In this document: piece by piece, positions 27,803 to 35,981 of the stretch
Layout: every line of letters begins with the position of its first letter
How positions within the stretch are numbered: the stretch's first letter is position 1
Assembly: GCF_900129275.1 (NCBI RefSeq)
Contig: NZ_FQUX01000001.1
Span: 558,001-622,000, forward strand
From: Arenibacter palladensis
Lineage (GTDB): Bacteria; Bacteroidota; Bacteroidia; Flavobacteriales; Flavobacteriaceae
Direction of reading: 5' to 3'
DNA: 64,000 bases
Notes under the pieces: generated by a model
Database searches by the model: none
Told to the model about the DNA's origin: nothing
Seen by the model: only the letters and a program-made list of their open reading frames with translations
Made by a program: the position numbers and the translations under genes

Positions 27803-29314
27803 ATGACCAAGAAAGTAAGAGTTCGCTTTGCTCCCAGTCCAACAGGACCTCTACATATTGGCGGTGTTAGAACCGCCTTATTCAATTATTTGTACGCCAA
27901 AAAGCATAAGGGCGACTTTATTCTAAGAATTGAGGATACCGATCAAAATAGGTATGTAGAAGGGGCAGAACAATATATAATAGACGCCTTAAATTGGTGT
28001 AATATACCTTACGATGAAGGCCCAGGAAAAGATGGTGGATATGGCCCCTACAGGCAAAGCGAAAGAAAAGAGCTATATCAAAAATATGCGGATAGCCTTA
28101 TCCAAAAGGGCCATGCCTATTACGCCTTCGATACCAGTGAAAAACTGGATTTTCATAGAAAAGACCATGAAGAAAAGGGAAAAACCTTCATATACAATTA
28201 TCACAATAGGTTAAAGCTTTCCAATTCATTGTCCTTAAGTCCAGAGGAAACTAAAGCCAAACTACAAGCCGGGGAAGAATATGTAATAAGATTTAAAACA
28301 CCTCAGGACTCAGAATTACATTTAACCGATCTTATAAGGGGCGATATTAAAATAGATACCAACACTTTGGATGATAAGGTGTTGTTTAAAAGCGACGGGA
28401 TGCCCACCTACCACTTGGCCAATATAGTGGATGACCATTTAATGGACATTACCCATGTTATTCGCGGAGAAGAATGGTTACCTTCTTTGGCACTACACCA
28501 GCAACTATACGATGCCTTTGGTTGGGAGGCCCCAAAATTTGCCCATTTGCCCCTAATCATGAAACCAGTGGGCAAAGGAAAACTTAGCAAAAGGGATGGG
28601 GAGAAAATGGGATTTCCGGTATTTCCGCTTACATGGAACGATTCCATAGGATATAGGGAAGCAGGGTATTTTCCTGAAGCTGTTACCAACTTCTTGGCCC
28701 TATTGGGCTGGAATCCAGGTACGGAACAGGAAATATTTTCCTTAGAAGAACTAATTTCCACCTTTAGCTTGGAGAGGGTCAACAAATCAGGAGCACGCTT
28801 TGATCCAGACAAAACCAAATGGTATAATCAGCACTATATGCAAATTCAGGACAATACAGTACTTGCCAATGCTTTTATGCTGAACTTGAAAACTAAAGGG
28901 ACAACCCTCCCAAACGATAAAAATAATGCCGAATATGTAAAACAAGTGATTGCCCTAATTAAAGAACGTGCCACCTTTGTAAACGATTTTTGGGAATTGG
29001 GAAATTACTTCTTATTAGCTCCAAGTGAATATGATGAAAAAGCAGTTAAAAAGCAATGGAAAGATGATACTGCAAGTATTATGGGCCAATTGCTTTCCCT
29101 TTTGGAGGGGTTGGAGGACTTTGGGTCCCAAAACCTTGAAACCCAGGTAAAACAATGGATTACAGAAAATGAGCTGTCCTTTGGAAAAGTAATGCCCCCG
29201 CTCAGACTGGTCATTGTTGGCGAAATGAAAGGACCCCATATTTTCGACATTATGGCCCTAATAGGAAAAAAAGATTGTATCAATAGAATTAAAACAGCCA
29301 TCACAGTGCTTTAA
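27803..29314 (+). CDS. gltX: Glutamate--tRNA ligase
   Basis: Class I aminoacyl-tRNA synthetase that charges tRNA-Glu. RFAPSPTGPLHIGGVRTALF carries the HIGH-type motif near residue 19, followed by ILRIEDTDQNRYV. The KMSKS equivalent is KLSKRDGEKMGFP near residue 258. At 503 residues it has the length and C-terminal anticodon-binding helical domain expected of the bacterial enzyme. A glnS gene is also present in this window, so tRNA-Gln need not be charged by the indirect route. It is transcribed alone. Confidence 0.97.
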   Translation: MTKKVRVRFAPSPTGPLHIGGVRTALFNYLYAKKHKGDFILRIEDTDQNRYVEGAEQYIIDALNWCNIPYDEGPGKDGGYGPYRQSERKELYQKYADSLIQKGHAYYAFDTSEKLDFHRKDHEEKGKTFIYNYHNRLKLSNSLSLSPEETKAKLQAGEEYVIRFKTPQDSELHLTDLIRGDIKIDTNTLDDKVLFKSDGMPTYHLANIVDDHLMDITHVIRGEEWLPSLALHQQLYDAFGWEAPKFAHLPLIMKPVGKGKLSKRDGEKMGFPVFPLTWNDSIGYREAGYFPEAVTNFLALLGWNPGTEQEIFSLEELISTFSLERVNKSGARFDPDKTKWYNQHYMQIQDNTVLANAFMLNLKTKGTTLPNDKNNAEYVKQVIALIKERATFVNDFWELGNYFLLAPSEYDEKAVKKQWKDDTASIMGQLLSLLEGLEDFGSQNLETQVKQWITENELSFGKVMPPLRLVIVGEMKGPHIFDIMALIGKKDCINRIKTAITVL

Positions 29315-29466
29315 AATAAACGATACAGTAATCTGCCCAATATATTTAGTAAATAAGTAGAGTACTATTTTAGTGTATATCATCAGATTTGTAACATATT
29401 TGCCAAAATTGCAACATATCAACAAAGTCTTTTGTAAATTCATTAGCTAATCTTAAACACTAAATC

Positions 29467-30396
29467 ATGGGTTCATTTTTACTGATACCGTTATTACTTA
29501 TCGGTTTTGTTATTCTATTTTCTTCCTTCTTTACGGTAAAACAACAAACAGCTGTTATCATCGAGCGCTTTGGTAAATTCAATAGCGTGAGAACTTCCGG
29601 TTTAGGCATGAAAATTCCGCTGGTAGACCGCATTGTAGCCCGTGTTGGGCTTAAAATTCAACAATTGGATGTGATTGTTGAGACCAAAACTTTGGACGAT
29701 GTATTTGTAAAACTTAAAATATCCGTCCAATATGTTGTTCTTAAGAACAAAGTATATGAAGCCTTTTATCAATTGGAATATCCTCATGATCAAATAACCT
29801 CCTACGTCTTCGATGTTGTCCGTGCGGAAGTTCCCAAAATGAAGCTGGATGATGTTTTCGTAAAAAAAGATGATATCGCCATAGCTGTAAAAACAGAGCT
29901 TCAAGATGCCATGTTGGATTATGGTTATGATATTATAAAGACTTTGGTAACGGATATTGACCCGGATGCTCAGGTAAAAGAAGCCATGAACCGTATTAAT
30001 GCCTCCGAAAGGGAAAAAATTGCAGCACAGTTTGAAGGTGATGCGGCACGTATCCTAATCGTTGAAAAGGCAAAGGCCGAAGCTGAAAGCAAAAGATTGC
30101 AAGGACAAGGAATTGCGGATCAACGTAGGGAAATTGCACGTGGACTGGAGGAATCTGTAGAAGTACTGAACAAAGTGGGTATAAACTCCCAAGAAGCCTC
30201 TGCCCTAATAGTAGTTACACAGCATTATGATACACTGCAATCTATTGGGGAAGCTACCAACACCAATTTAATACTGTTACCCAATTCGCCACAGGCGGGA
30301 AGCGACATGCTAAACAATATGGTAGCCTCCTTTACGGCCAGTAACATGATTGGGGAATCAATGAAAACGCAAAACAAAAAGAAAGACCCCAAATAG
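29467..30396 (+). CDS. SPFH/Band 7 membrane protein (stomatin-like)
   Basis: A 309-residue protein. One N-terminal membrane anchor (LIPLLLIGFVILFSSFFTV, about residues 5-23) is followed directly by the SPFH domain: QTAVIIERFGKFNSV, then PLVDRIVARVGLKIQQLDV. An Ala/Glu-rich helical region (AERIL-VEKAKAEAESKRLQG context, about 190-225) follows, as in slipins and QmcA. Such proteins oligomerise into membrane microdomain scaffolds and often associate with proteases. There is no NfeD gene next to it. A hairpin terminator follows, shared with the convergent DUF6327-like gene. Confidence 0.9.
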   Translation: MGSFLLIPLLLIGFVILFSSFFTVKQQTAVIIERFGKFNSVRTSGLGMKIPLVDRIVARVGLKIQQLDVIVETKTLDDVFVKLKISVQYVVLKNKVYEAFYQLEYPHDQITSYVFDVVRAEVPKMKLDDVFVKKDDIAIAVKTELQDAMLDYGYDIIKTLVTDIDPDAQVKEAMNRINASEREKIAAQFEGDAARILIVEKAKAEAESKRLQGQGIADQRREIARGLEESVEVLNKVGINSQEASALIVVTQHYDTLQSIGEATNTNLILLPNSPQAGSDMLNNMVASFTASNMIGESMKTQNKKKDPK

Positions 30397-30420
30397 TATA
30401 AATAGACTAACACATCAATA

Positions 30421-30467
30421 AAAAAACCTTTTACAATTTGTATAATACAAGTCGTAAAAGGTTTTTT
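30421..30467. terminator. Shared bidirectional terminator (SPFH gene / DUF6327-like gene)
   Basis: Fourteen bases (30421-30434) are perfectly complementary to 30454-30467, with A and T runs at the ends, so the hairpin can stop transcription from both sides. It lies 24 bases after the SPFH stop and 20 bases from the end of the convergent gene. Confidence 0.85.
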
Positions 30468-30487
30468 ACTTAGCCTAATAAAGGGAA

Positions 30488-30703
30488 CTAGCTAAATCTC
30501 TTCAATATTTTCTTTGCCACGAAGGAGATAATTAATTTCTGGGCAATTCCACTAACCCCCCCCAACAAATTGGTAGGATAAAAATTAGCCTTTGTCCTAT
30601 TGACGTGCAGTCTCAACTGCTCCTTGTCAATTTCCCTCTGTAATTTTAAAATAGCCAACCTTTGATCTATTTCATCAAAAGAAGTAAAAACCTGCTTTGC
30701 CAT
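30488..30703 (-). CDS. Small helical protein, DUF6327-like
   Basis: A 71-residue protein. A charged helix (FDEIDQRLAILKLQREIDKE, about residues 9-28) precedes a conserved-looking YPTNLLGGVSGIAQKLIISF segment. It ends in a basic tail. From memory it matches DUF6327 of Flavobacteriia. It is the third gene of a tight minus-strand trio with a holin-like and a YtxH protein (6-base gap to the former), a layout linked to envelope or osmotic stress in this group. Function is not known. Confidence 0.75.
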   Translation of the reverse strand: MAKQVFTSFDEIDQRLAILKLQREIDKEQLRLHVNRTKANFYPTNLLGGVSGIAQKLIISFVAKKILKRFS

Positions 30704-30709
30704 AATCTA

Positions 30710-31054
30710 TCAATCAAAATAATATTCCGAAAACTTCTTTAGCATAGGCTTGTCCATTAGATCTCTGTATAAATAAAATATAATTCCAACCAAACTATAA
30801 AACAGTCCCACGAACAAAAAACCTAAAAAAGTATTTTCCAACCAAACTCCAATGCCATATGCCGCCGCACAGGACAACATAAATAAGGCAAGTAAGGCAA
30901 TACTTCCCAACATTAACATCTTGGCAAAAGAGGTCATACTCCGCATCCCTATTTTAAACCCCTGAAGCTTATAATACTCCCCGGTATTTTCTAAATAGGA
31001 TCGGATATCCCCATCAACTTCAGAAAGATTTTCCCTAATTTCCTCTAAGGCCAT
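30710..31054 (-). CDS. Holin-like / DUF1469-type membrane protein
   Basis: A 114-residue protein with two membrane segments: MLMLGSIALLALFMLSCAAA (about residues 47-66) and FLGFLFVGLFYSLVGIIFYL (about 76-95). The N-terminal LEEIRENLSEVDGDIRSYLE is an amphipathic helix. The layout is that of the YqjE/phage-holin-like DUF1469 family, not of a true lysis gene. It lies between the YtxH and DUF6327-like genes with gaps of 11 and 6 bases, so the three are one operon. Confidence 0.8.
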   Translation of the reverse strand: MALEEIRENLSEVDGDIRSYLENTGEYYKLQGFKIGMRSMTSFAKMLMLGSIALLALFMLSCAAAYGIGVWLENTFLGFLFVGLFYSLVGIIFYLYRDLMDKPMLKKFSEYYFD

Positions 31055-31065
31055 ATAGTGCTTCC

Positions 31066-31395
31066 TTATTTTTGCAGTTGCGCATTCTTATTCTTAAGAT
31101 CGGCCAACTTCTTTTCCAAGGCACTTATGATATCGTCTGCCTTGTAGCTCATATTGGAAATAGTATCTTCCAACTTTTGCTCGAAGTCCACTTTCTTGGC
31201 CTCCGCCGTTTTGGTAAGCTCCTCTTTTGCATGGGATATTCTACTAGTTAGATCATCGGTTGTCTCCATGGCCTTCTTCTTGATCCTTTTTCTAGTTTTG
31301 GTCCCTTTATCAGGTGCATACAAAATTCCAATTCCTGCACCTATGGCAGCACCTGTTAATAAAGCTAATAAAGTATTCCCACTATCGTTTGTCAT
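31066..31395 (-). CDS. YtxH domain protein
   Basis: A 109-residue protein. The N-terminal hydrophobic LLALLTGAAIGAGIGILYAP followed by DKGTKTRKRIKKK is the YtxH signature: a glycine-zipper membrane segment, then a basic patch. The rest is an alpha-helical, Lys/Glu-rich tail with coiled-coil character (about residues 45-105). YtxH proteins are general-stress or envelope proteins of unknown mechanism. It is first in the YtxH/holin-like/DUF6327 operon. Confidence 0.85.
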   Translation of the reverse strand: MTNDSGNTLLALLTGAAIGAGIGILYAPDKGTKTRKRIKKKAMETTDDLTSRISHAKEELTKTAEAKKVDFEQKLEDTISNMSYKADDIISALEKKLADLKNKNAQLQK

Positions 31396-31680
31396 AATTA
31401 TATTTTTATGTTGTTATTAATAATATATTAAGGTACCCCATTTAAATTTCCATTGCTTCTATTTTTCAAAATTGATGAAAACATCCATAATTGAAATTCT
31501 GTGTGCTGAAATTTTACTCAGGGCGTAAAACCCAAAGTTAATGGAAAGTAGGACCGCTAATTGACGCTATCCATCAAACTTTTGATCCAAACTGCCCAAA
31601 TGGACAATATTTCAACCAAAAACTAATTAAAGGCCCTACAGCACTCCAAAATACCAATTGTTATAGAATCACCTTCGCCC
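31396..31680. other. Intergenic interval upstream of YtxH
   Basis: No gene is supported here between the YtxH start and the glnS terminator. It holds the first copy of an 18-bp direct repeat. The YtxH promoter should lie near 31400-31450, but no TAnnTTTG match was seen there; a stress sigma factor with another consensus is possible. Confidence 0.4.
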
Positions 31681-31745
31681 AAAAAAAAACCACAGCATAC
31701 ACGAGCTGTGGTCTTCAATTTTTATAGAAAATACCAATTGTTATA
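31648..31745. repeat. 18-bp direct repeat flanking the glnS terminator
   Basis: AAAATACCAATTGTTATA occurs at 31648-31665 and again at 31728-31745, exactly 80 bases apart. The glnS terminator hairpin lies between the copies. It may be a trace of a local duplication or slippage event. Confidence 0.8.
31681..31712 (-). terminator. Terminator of glnS
   Basis: ACCACAGC and GCTGTGGT pair perfectly around an eight-base loop. On the minus strand a run of T follows. It lies about 60 bases after the glnS stop codon. Confidence 0.85.
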
Positions 31746-31770
31746 TCAAAAGGTATAAGCTAAATCGATA

Positions 31771-33456
31771 TTAATTTTTTTCCTGAATTTTGGCCCAAGT
31801 ATCCCTTAGACCAACGGTTCTGTTAAAAACCAATTTTTCCGATTTGCTATCCGGGTCCAAATTAAAATAACCCATTCGTTGAAATTGAAAGCGATCCCCA
31901 ATTTTTGCATCTGCCAAACTAGGTTCAACAAAGGCCGAGATAATCTGCAACGAATCGGGATTAATAAAATCCAAGAAATTCTTGTCTTTATATGCATCCG
32001 GCGTTTCATCCGTAAAAAGGCGATCATACAACCTTACTTCTGCGCTAAGGGCATGCTTTGCAGAAACCCAGTGCAAAGTTCCCTTAACCTTTCTTAGGCT
32101 TTCTTCCGAACCGCTTCCACTCTTGCTCTTGGGGTCATAGGTACATTGCACCTCAATAATATTCCCATCGGTATCTTTAGTGCAGGAATCGGCCTTTATG
32201 ATATATCCATTCTTTAATCGCACCTCACCACCGAGCTTTAGTCTAAAGAATTTTCTATTTGCCTCCTCCTTAAAATCTTCCTGTTCAATATACAATTCCC
32301 TTGAAAATGGTAGTTGTCTATAGCCAGCTGCCTCATCCTCAGGGTTATTTTCTGCTTCCAGCCATTCTTCTTCCCCTTCAGGATAATTCGTTAATACAAC
32401 CTTTAACGGATTTAAAACACCCATAACCCTAGGTGCAATTTTATTCAAATGTTCCCGAACATGAAATTCCAACAAAGAAACATCCACAACGTTGTCCCTT
32501 TTGGCGATACCAATAGTATCCGCAAAATTTCTGATGGACTCAGGGGTATAGCCTCTTCTTCTCAATCCAGAAATCGTAGGCATTCTGGGATCGTCCCAAC
32601 CTTTTACAAATCCCTGTTCCACCAATTGAAGCAACTTGCGCTTACTCACAACGGTATGGCTAAAATTTCTCCTGGCGAACTCCCTTTGTTTTGGCCGGAC
32701 CAAATCCTTATCTACCACTTGGTCCAAAAACCAATCATAAAGCTCCCGGTGCATAGCAAATTCCAGCGTACATAAGGAATGCGAAACCTGCTCAATATAG
32801 TCGCTCTCCCCATGTGTCCAATCATACATAGGATAAATACACCAATCGGTATTTGTTCTGTGGTGAGCCCTATACAAAATGCGGTACATTATGGGATCGC
32901 GCATCAACATATTGGAAGAAGCCATATCCACTTTTGCTCTTAAAACATGCTCCCCTTCCTTAAACTTACCCTCCTTCATCCCTTGAAACAGCTGTAGGTT
33001 TTCCTCTATGGAACGGTTACGAAACGGACTTGGAGTTCCCGCCTCTGTGGGAGTTCCCTTTTGGACGGCAATTTCCTCTGAGGTTTGGCTATCCACATAG
33101 GCCTTGCCCATTTTTATTAACTCAACAGCCCAATCATAAAGCTGTTGAAAGTAATCCGAAGCAAAACACTCCGTATCCCATTCATAACCAAGCCACTCTA
33201 CATCCTCCTTAATGGCATCTACATATTCCTGTTCCTCCTTTGCCGGATTGGTATCATCAAAACGTAAATTAACAGGAGCCCCATACCTTAAACCCAAACC
33301 GAAATTAAGGCAAATTGAGCTCGCATGACCAATGTGTAAATAGCCATTTGGCTCAGGTGGAAATCTAAATCTTAGCTTCTCCTTTGGAAAGCCGTTCCTT
33401 AAATCCTCCTCAACGATATGCTCAATGAAATTCAGTGATTTTAGTGCTTCACTCAT
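31771..33456 (-). CDS. glnS: Glutamine--tRNA ligase
   Basis: Class I synthetase that charges tRNA-Gln directly. FPPEPNGYLHIGHASSICLN holds the HIGH motif and VVSKRKLLQLV the KMSKS equivalent. DDPRMPTISGLRRRGYTPE and the two C-terminal beta-barrel domains are normal for bacterial GlnRS. ATG at 33456 is chosen because it is preceded by AAGGAGAAT, a strong ribosome-binding site, and a -7 element lies at 33475-33482. The open frame reaches upstream to 33543 but would start before the promoter. The 561-residue length then fits the family. Confidence 0.96.
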   Translation of the reverse strand: MSEALKSLNFIEHIVEEDLRNGFPKEKLRFRFPPEPNGYLHIGHASSICLNFGLGLRYGAPVNLRFDDTNPAKEEQEYVDAIKEDVEWLGYEWDTECFASDYFQQLYDWAVELIKMGKAYVDSQTSEEIAVQKGTPTEAGTPSPFRNRSIEENLQLFQGMKEGKFKEGEHVLRAKVDMASSNMLMRDPIMYRILYRAHHRTNTDWCIYPMYDWTHGESDYIEQVSHSLCTLEFAMHRELYDWFLDQVVDKDLVRPKQREFARRNFSHTVVSKRKLLQLVEQGFVKGWDDPRMPTISGLRRRGYTPESIRNFADTIGIAKRDNVVDVSLLEFHVREHLNKIAPRVMGVLNPLKVVLTNYPEGEEEWLEAENNPEDEAAGYRQLPFSRELYIEQEDFKEEANRKFFRLKLGGEVRLKNGYIIKADSCTKDTDGNIIEVQCTYDPKSKSGSGSEESLRKVKGTLHWVSAKHALSAEVRLYDRLFTDETPDAYKDKNFLDFINPDSLQIISAFVEPSLADAKIGDRFQFQRMGYFNLDPDSKSEKLVFNRTVGLRDTWAKIQEKN

Positions 33457-33474
33457 ATTCTCCTTTTTGATGCG

Positions 33475-33482
33475 CAAATGTA
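33475..33482 (-). promoter_or_regulatory. -7 element of glnS
   Basis: On the minus strand TACATTTG is an exact TAnnTTTG match, 18 bases before the chosen ATG. Its position inside the longer open frame supports the later start. Confidence 0.6.
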
Positions 33483-33707
33483 GGCAAAATGCGGGTAAAG
33501 CCGATGATAAAATGCGCATAGCATACAATAAAGTGGGTTTCACAACAGATTTAAATACCCTTACAACTTTAAATTTCCAGTATTATAATTATATAACATA
33601 TTTGTATTTGAATACTTTGTAACTCAATGTATTGCCAAAACTTGAAAAAAGTTATCTGACAATTATCAACAATAAAAGCTGGTAGTAACCCCTAACTACA
33701 ACATCTC

Positions 33708-35975
33708 ATGAACCCGAACAAAAAAAATAACCTACTAATTTTCGTTCTTACCTTGATGCTGTTGGGTACAAACTCAATTTTAGCCCAGACCCTGAACAAA
33801 CCTACTCCTGCCGACAACCCAAATCTAGCGGGCAATTCGGTTTGGACAGCTGCCTGTGCATCTGCAACTTTTAACGAATACTACATAAACTTCACATGGC
33901 TACCTAACGTAAACAGTGACAATGAATTTGTGTTGGAATTATCCGATGCCACTGGTTCCTTTGGCACTCCCAAGGAATTGGCCAGGGTAGCGGATAAGAA
34001 TTCCGATTTTGACTTTGAATTTTCATTTGCACTGCCTACAGATACTAGGGGAGATGCCTACAGATTTAGGGTGAGGAGTACCAGTCCGGCAAAAACAAGT
34101 CCAGTTTCGGATGCCTTTGAAATGTATTATATAGACTTCAACTCTACACTGGCCATCAGGGAATTGGGCGACACTGGAGCACCACCTGCACAGAAAATAC
34201 AACTCTGTAATGGAGGTACAACCACCTTGGAAGTATATAATGTACCCAACCCAGAAACCTATCGGTTTAATTGGTATAAAAACACATCGCCCTTTACTAG
34301 TAGTGGAAGCGGATCCTCCATTGAAGTCTCCGAGAGTGGCTATTACGTTGTAGAATTGGATTACGGGTCCACCTGTTCAGGATCGGCCAATACCCAATCG
34401 CTCTCCATTGAGGTCGAAATTGGAACCAGCGTAGGCTTGGCCTTAAATCCACCTGCGGAAACCGCCTTATGTTCAGGAGAGACTTATGCGCCCCTTGAGG
34501 CCAACATGAACTATCCGGACCTTGCCTACACCTGGTACAAAGGATCCACCATAATTCAACCAAGTACCTTAGGAGCCTATACCTACAACATAGATACCAA
34601 TGATGCCAATTTTCCTGGCGACTATTCTGTAAAAATACAGGGAGATGGTATTTGTACAGAAACTTCCAATGCCATAAGCATTACCAATGCCGGACTTTTT
34701 ACCGTCTCCAGGGACAACCCGGCCAATATGGTCATCTTACCCGGAGCAACTGCCAATTTAATGGCATCTTCAGATGCTACTTCTGTAACCTACCAATGGT
34801 ATAAAGACAACACCTTAATTCCTGGGGCAACAAGTAGCAACTATACGGCAAATGCAGTAGGTAACTATTATGCGGAAGTAACCCTAAGTGGCGGTGCCTG
34901 TACCTCTGCAACCAAAAACACAGAAACAACTACGGTGTTACACCCTGATTCCTTCGAATTAATCACCAATTATACCACAGAATATACCGATTGTATTAAT
35001 ACAAGCGTGGCCATAGAGGTCGGTAGAATCAATGCCGTATTATCGGATGGCACCAAAACCGATGTCACTGCAGATTTAAAAACCAATTTCTCCTACCAAT
35101 GGACTAAGGACGGTGCCAATATACCAACTGCCAATGGAAGCAATATCAGTTTAACCAATACCAGTGAAAACGGAGAATATAGAGTTCAAGGTACGCTGGA
35201 CAGTTTTACTTCTACTTCCAATGCCTTAGCCGTGCGTTTGTTGACCAACGAAACCTTAACCATATCATCTACTGGTACCATAATCTGTAATTCAAGCGAG
35301 ACTATAGACATTTCAACCACCACTGCACTAACTGGTGAAAGCTTTGATTGGTTTAAAGATGGGGTTAATTTAAATACCACAAGCGAATCATTGTCGGTTA
35401 GCGCAGCAGGAACCTATCAACTAGTAGTACAGAAAAACGGTTGTGATCTTAGATCCAATGAAATCGTTATTTCTCCCTTGGACGATTCCTTGATAGCACT
35501 TAGTACCACCAACAATGAAGTGGTATTTCCCGAAGGAGGAAGTAAAATTATCTCAGCCAGTGGGGCCACAAGCTATAAATGGTACGACCAAAACAATGTT
35601 TTGCTAAGTGATACGGACACCGTTTCCATTACGCAGGAAGGTAGTTATATGGTAACCGCAACTATAAACAATTGCGAGGTTTCCAAATCATTTACCGCCT
35701 CCTATCAAGACACTTTTGGTATACCAAATGTAATCACTGCCAACGGGGACGGCTATAACGATCAATGGATTATTCCCAATACATATACTAAAGACCCCAA
35801 TATCTCAGTTATTATCTATAATGATAAAGGGGAGGAAGTACTTAGCCAAAAACAATACAAAAATAATTGGCCAGAAGCTTCCATGAAATTTCCGAAGCAA
35901 AACATGGTGTTTTATTATACCATAAAAAATGCCAAGGAAACTTTGAAGAAAGGTACTATTACAGTAATACGTTAA
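33708..35975 (+). CDS. T9SS type B cargo protein with Ig-like repeats
   Basis: A 755-residue secreted surface protein. The signal peptide is residues 1-27 (IFVLTLMLLGTNSILAQ). Several Ig/PKD-like modules follow, recognisable by repeated tyrosine-tryptophan cores (FNWYKN, YTWYKG, YQWYKD, YQWTKD, FDWFKD, YKWYDQ). The last 85 residues are a gliding-motility-associated type B sorting domain: IPNVITANGDGYNDQWIIPN, an IIYNDKGEEV strand, and a final KGTITVIR. By family it crosses the outer membrane through the type IX system. The next gene, 6 bases on, encodes a PorP/SprF protein, the usual partner of type B cargo. Confidence 0.92.
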   Translation: MNPNKKNNLLIFVLTLMLLGTNSILAQTLNKPTPADNPNLAGNSVWTAACASATFNEYYINFTWLPNVNSDNEFVLELSDATGSFGTPKELARVADKNSDFDFEFSFALPTDTRGDAYRFRVRSTSPAKTSPVSDAFEMYYIDFNSTLAIRELGDTGAPPAQKIQLCNGGTTTLEVYNVPNPETYRFNWYKNTSPFTSSGSGSSIEVSESGYYVVELDYGSTCSGSANTQSLSIEVEIGTSVGLALNPPAETALCSGETYAPLEANMNYPDLAYTWYKGSTIIQPSTLGAYTYNIDTNDANFPGDYSVKIQGDGICTETSNAISITNAGLFTVSRDNPANMVILPGATANLMASSDATSVTYQWYKDNTLIPGATSSNYTANAVGNYYAEVTLSGGACTSATKNTETTTVLHPDSFELITNYTTEYTDCINTSVAIEVGRINAVLSDGTKTDVTADLKTNFSYQWTKDGANIPTANGSNISLTNTSENGEYRVQGTLDSFTSTSNALAVRLLTNETLTISSTGTIICNSSETIDISTTTALTGESFDWFKDGVNLNTTSESLSVSAAGTYQLVVQKNGCDLRSNEIVISPLDDSLIALSTTNNEVVFPEGGSKIISASGATSYKWYDQNNVLLSDTDTVSITQEGSYMVTATINNCEVSKSFTASYQDTFGIPNVITANGDGYNDQWIIPNTYTKDPNISVIIYNDKGEEVLSQKQYKNNWPEASMKFPKQNMVFYYTIKNAKETLKKGTITVIR

Positions 35976-35981
35976 TGCACC

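Noticed and set aside
30710-31054. Holin-like protein as a prophage sign
   Set aside because: It matches the DUF1469-like stress family and sits with YtxH and DUF6327-like genes; no phage genes are near.
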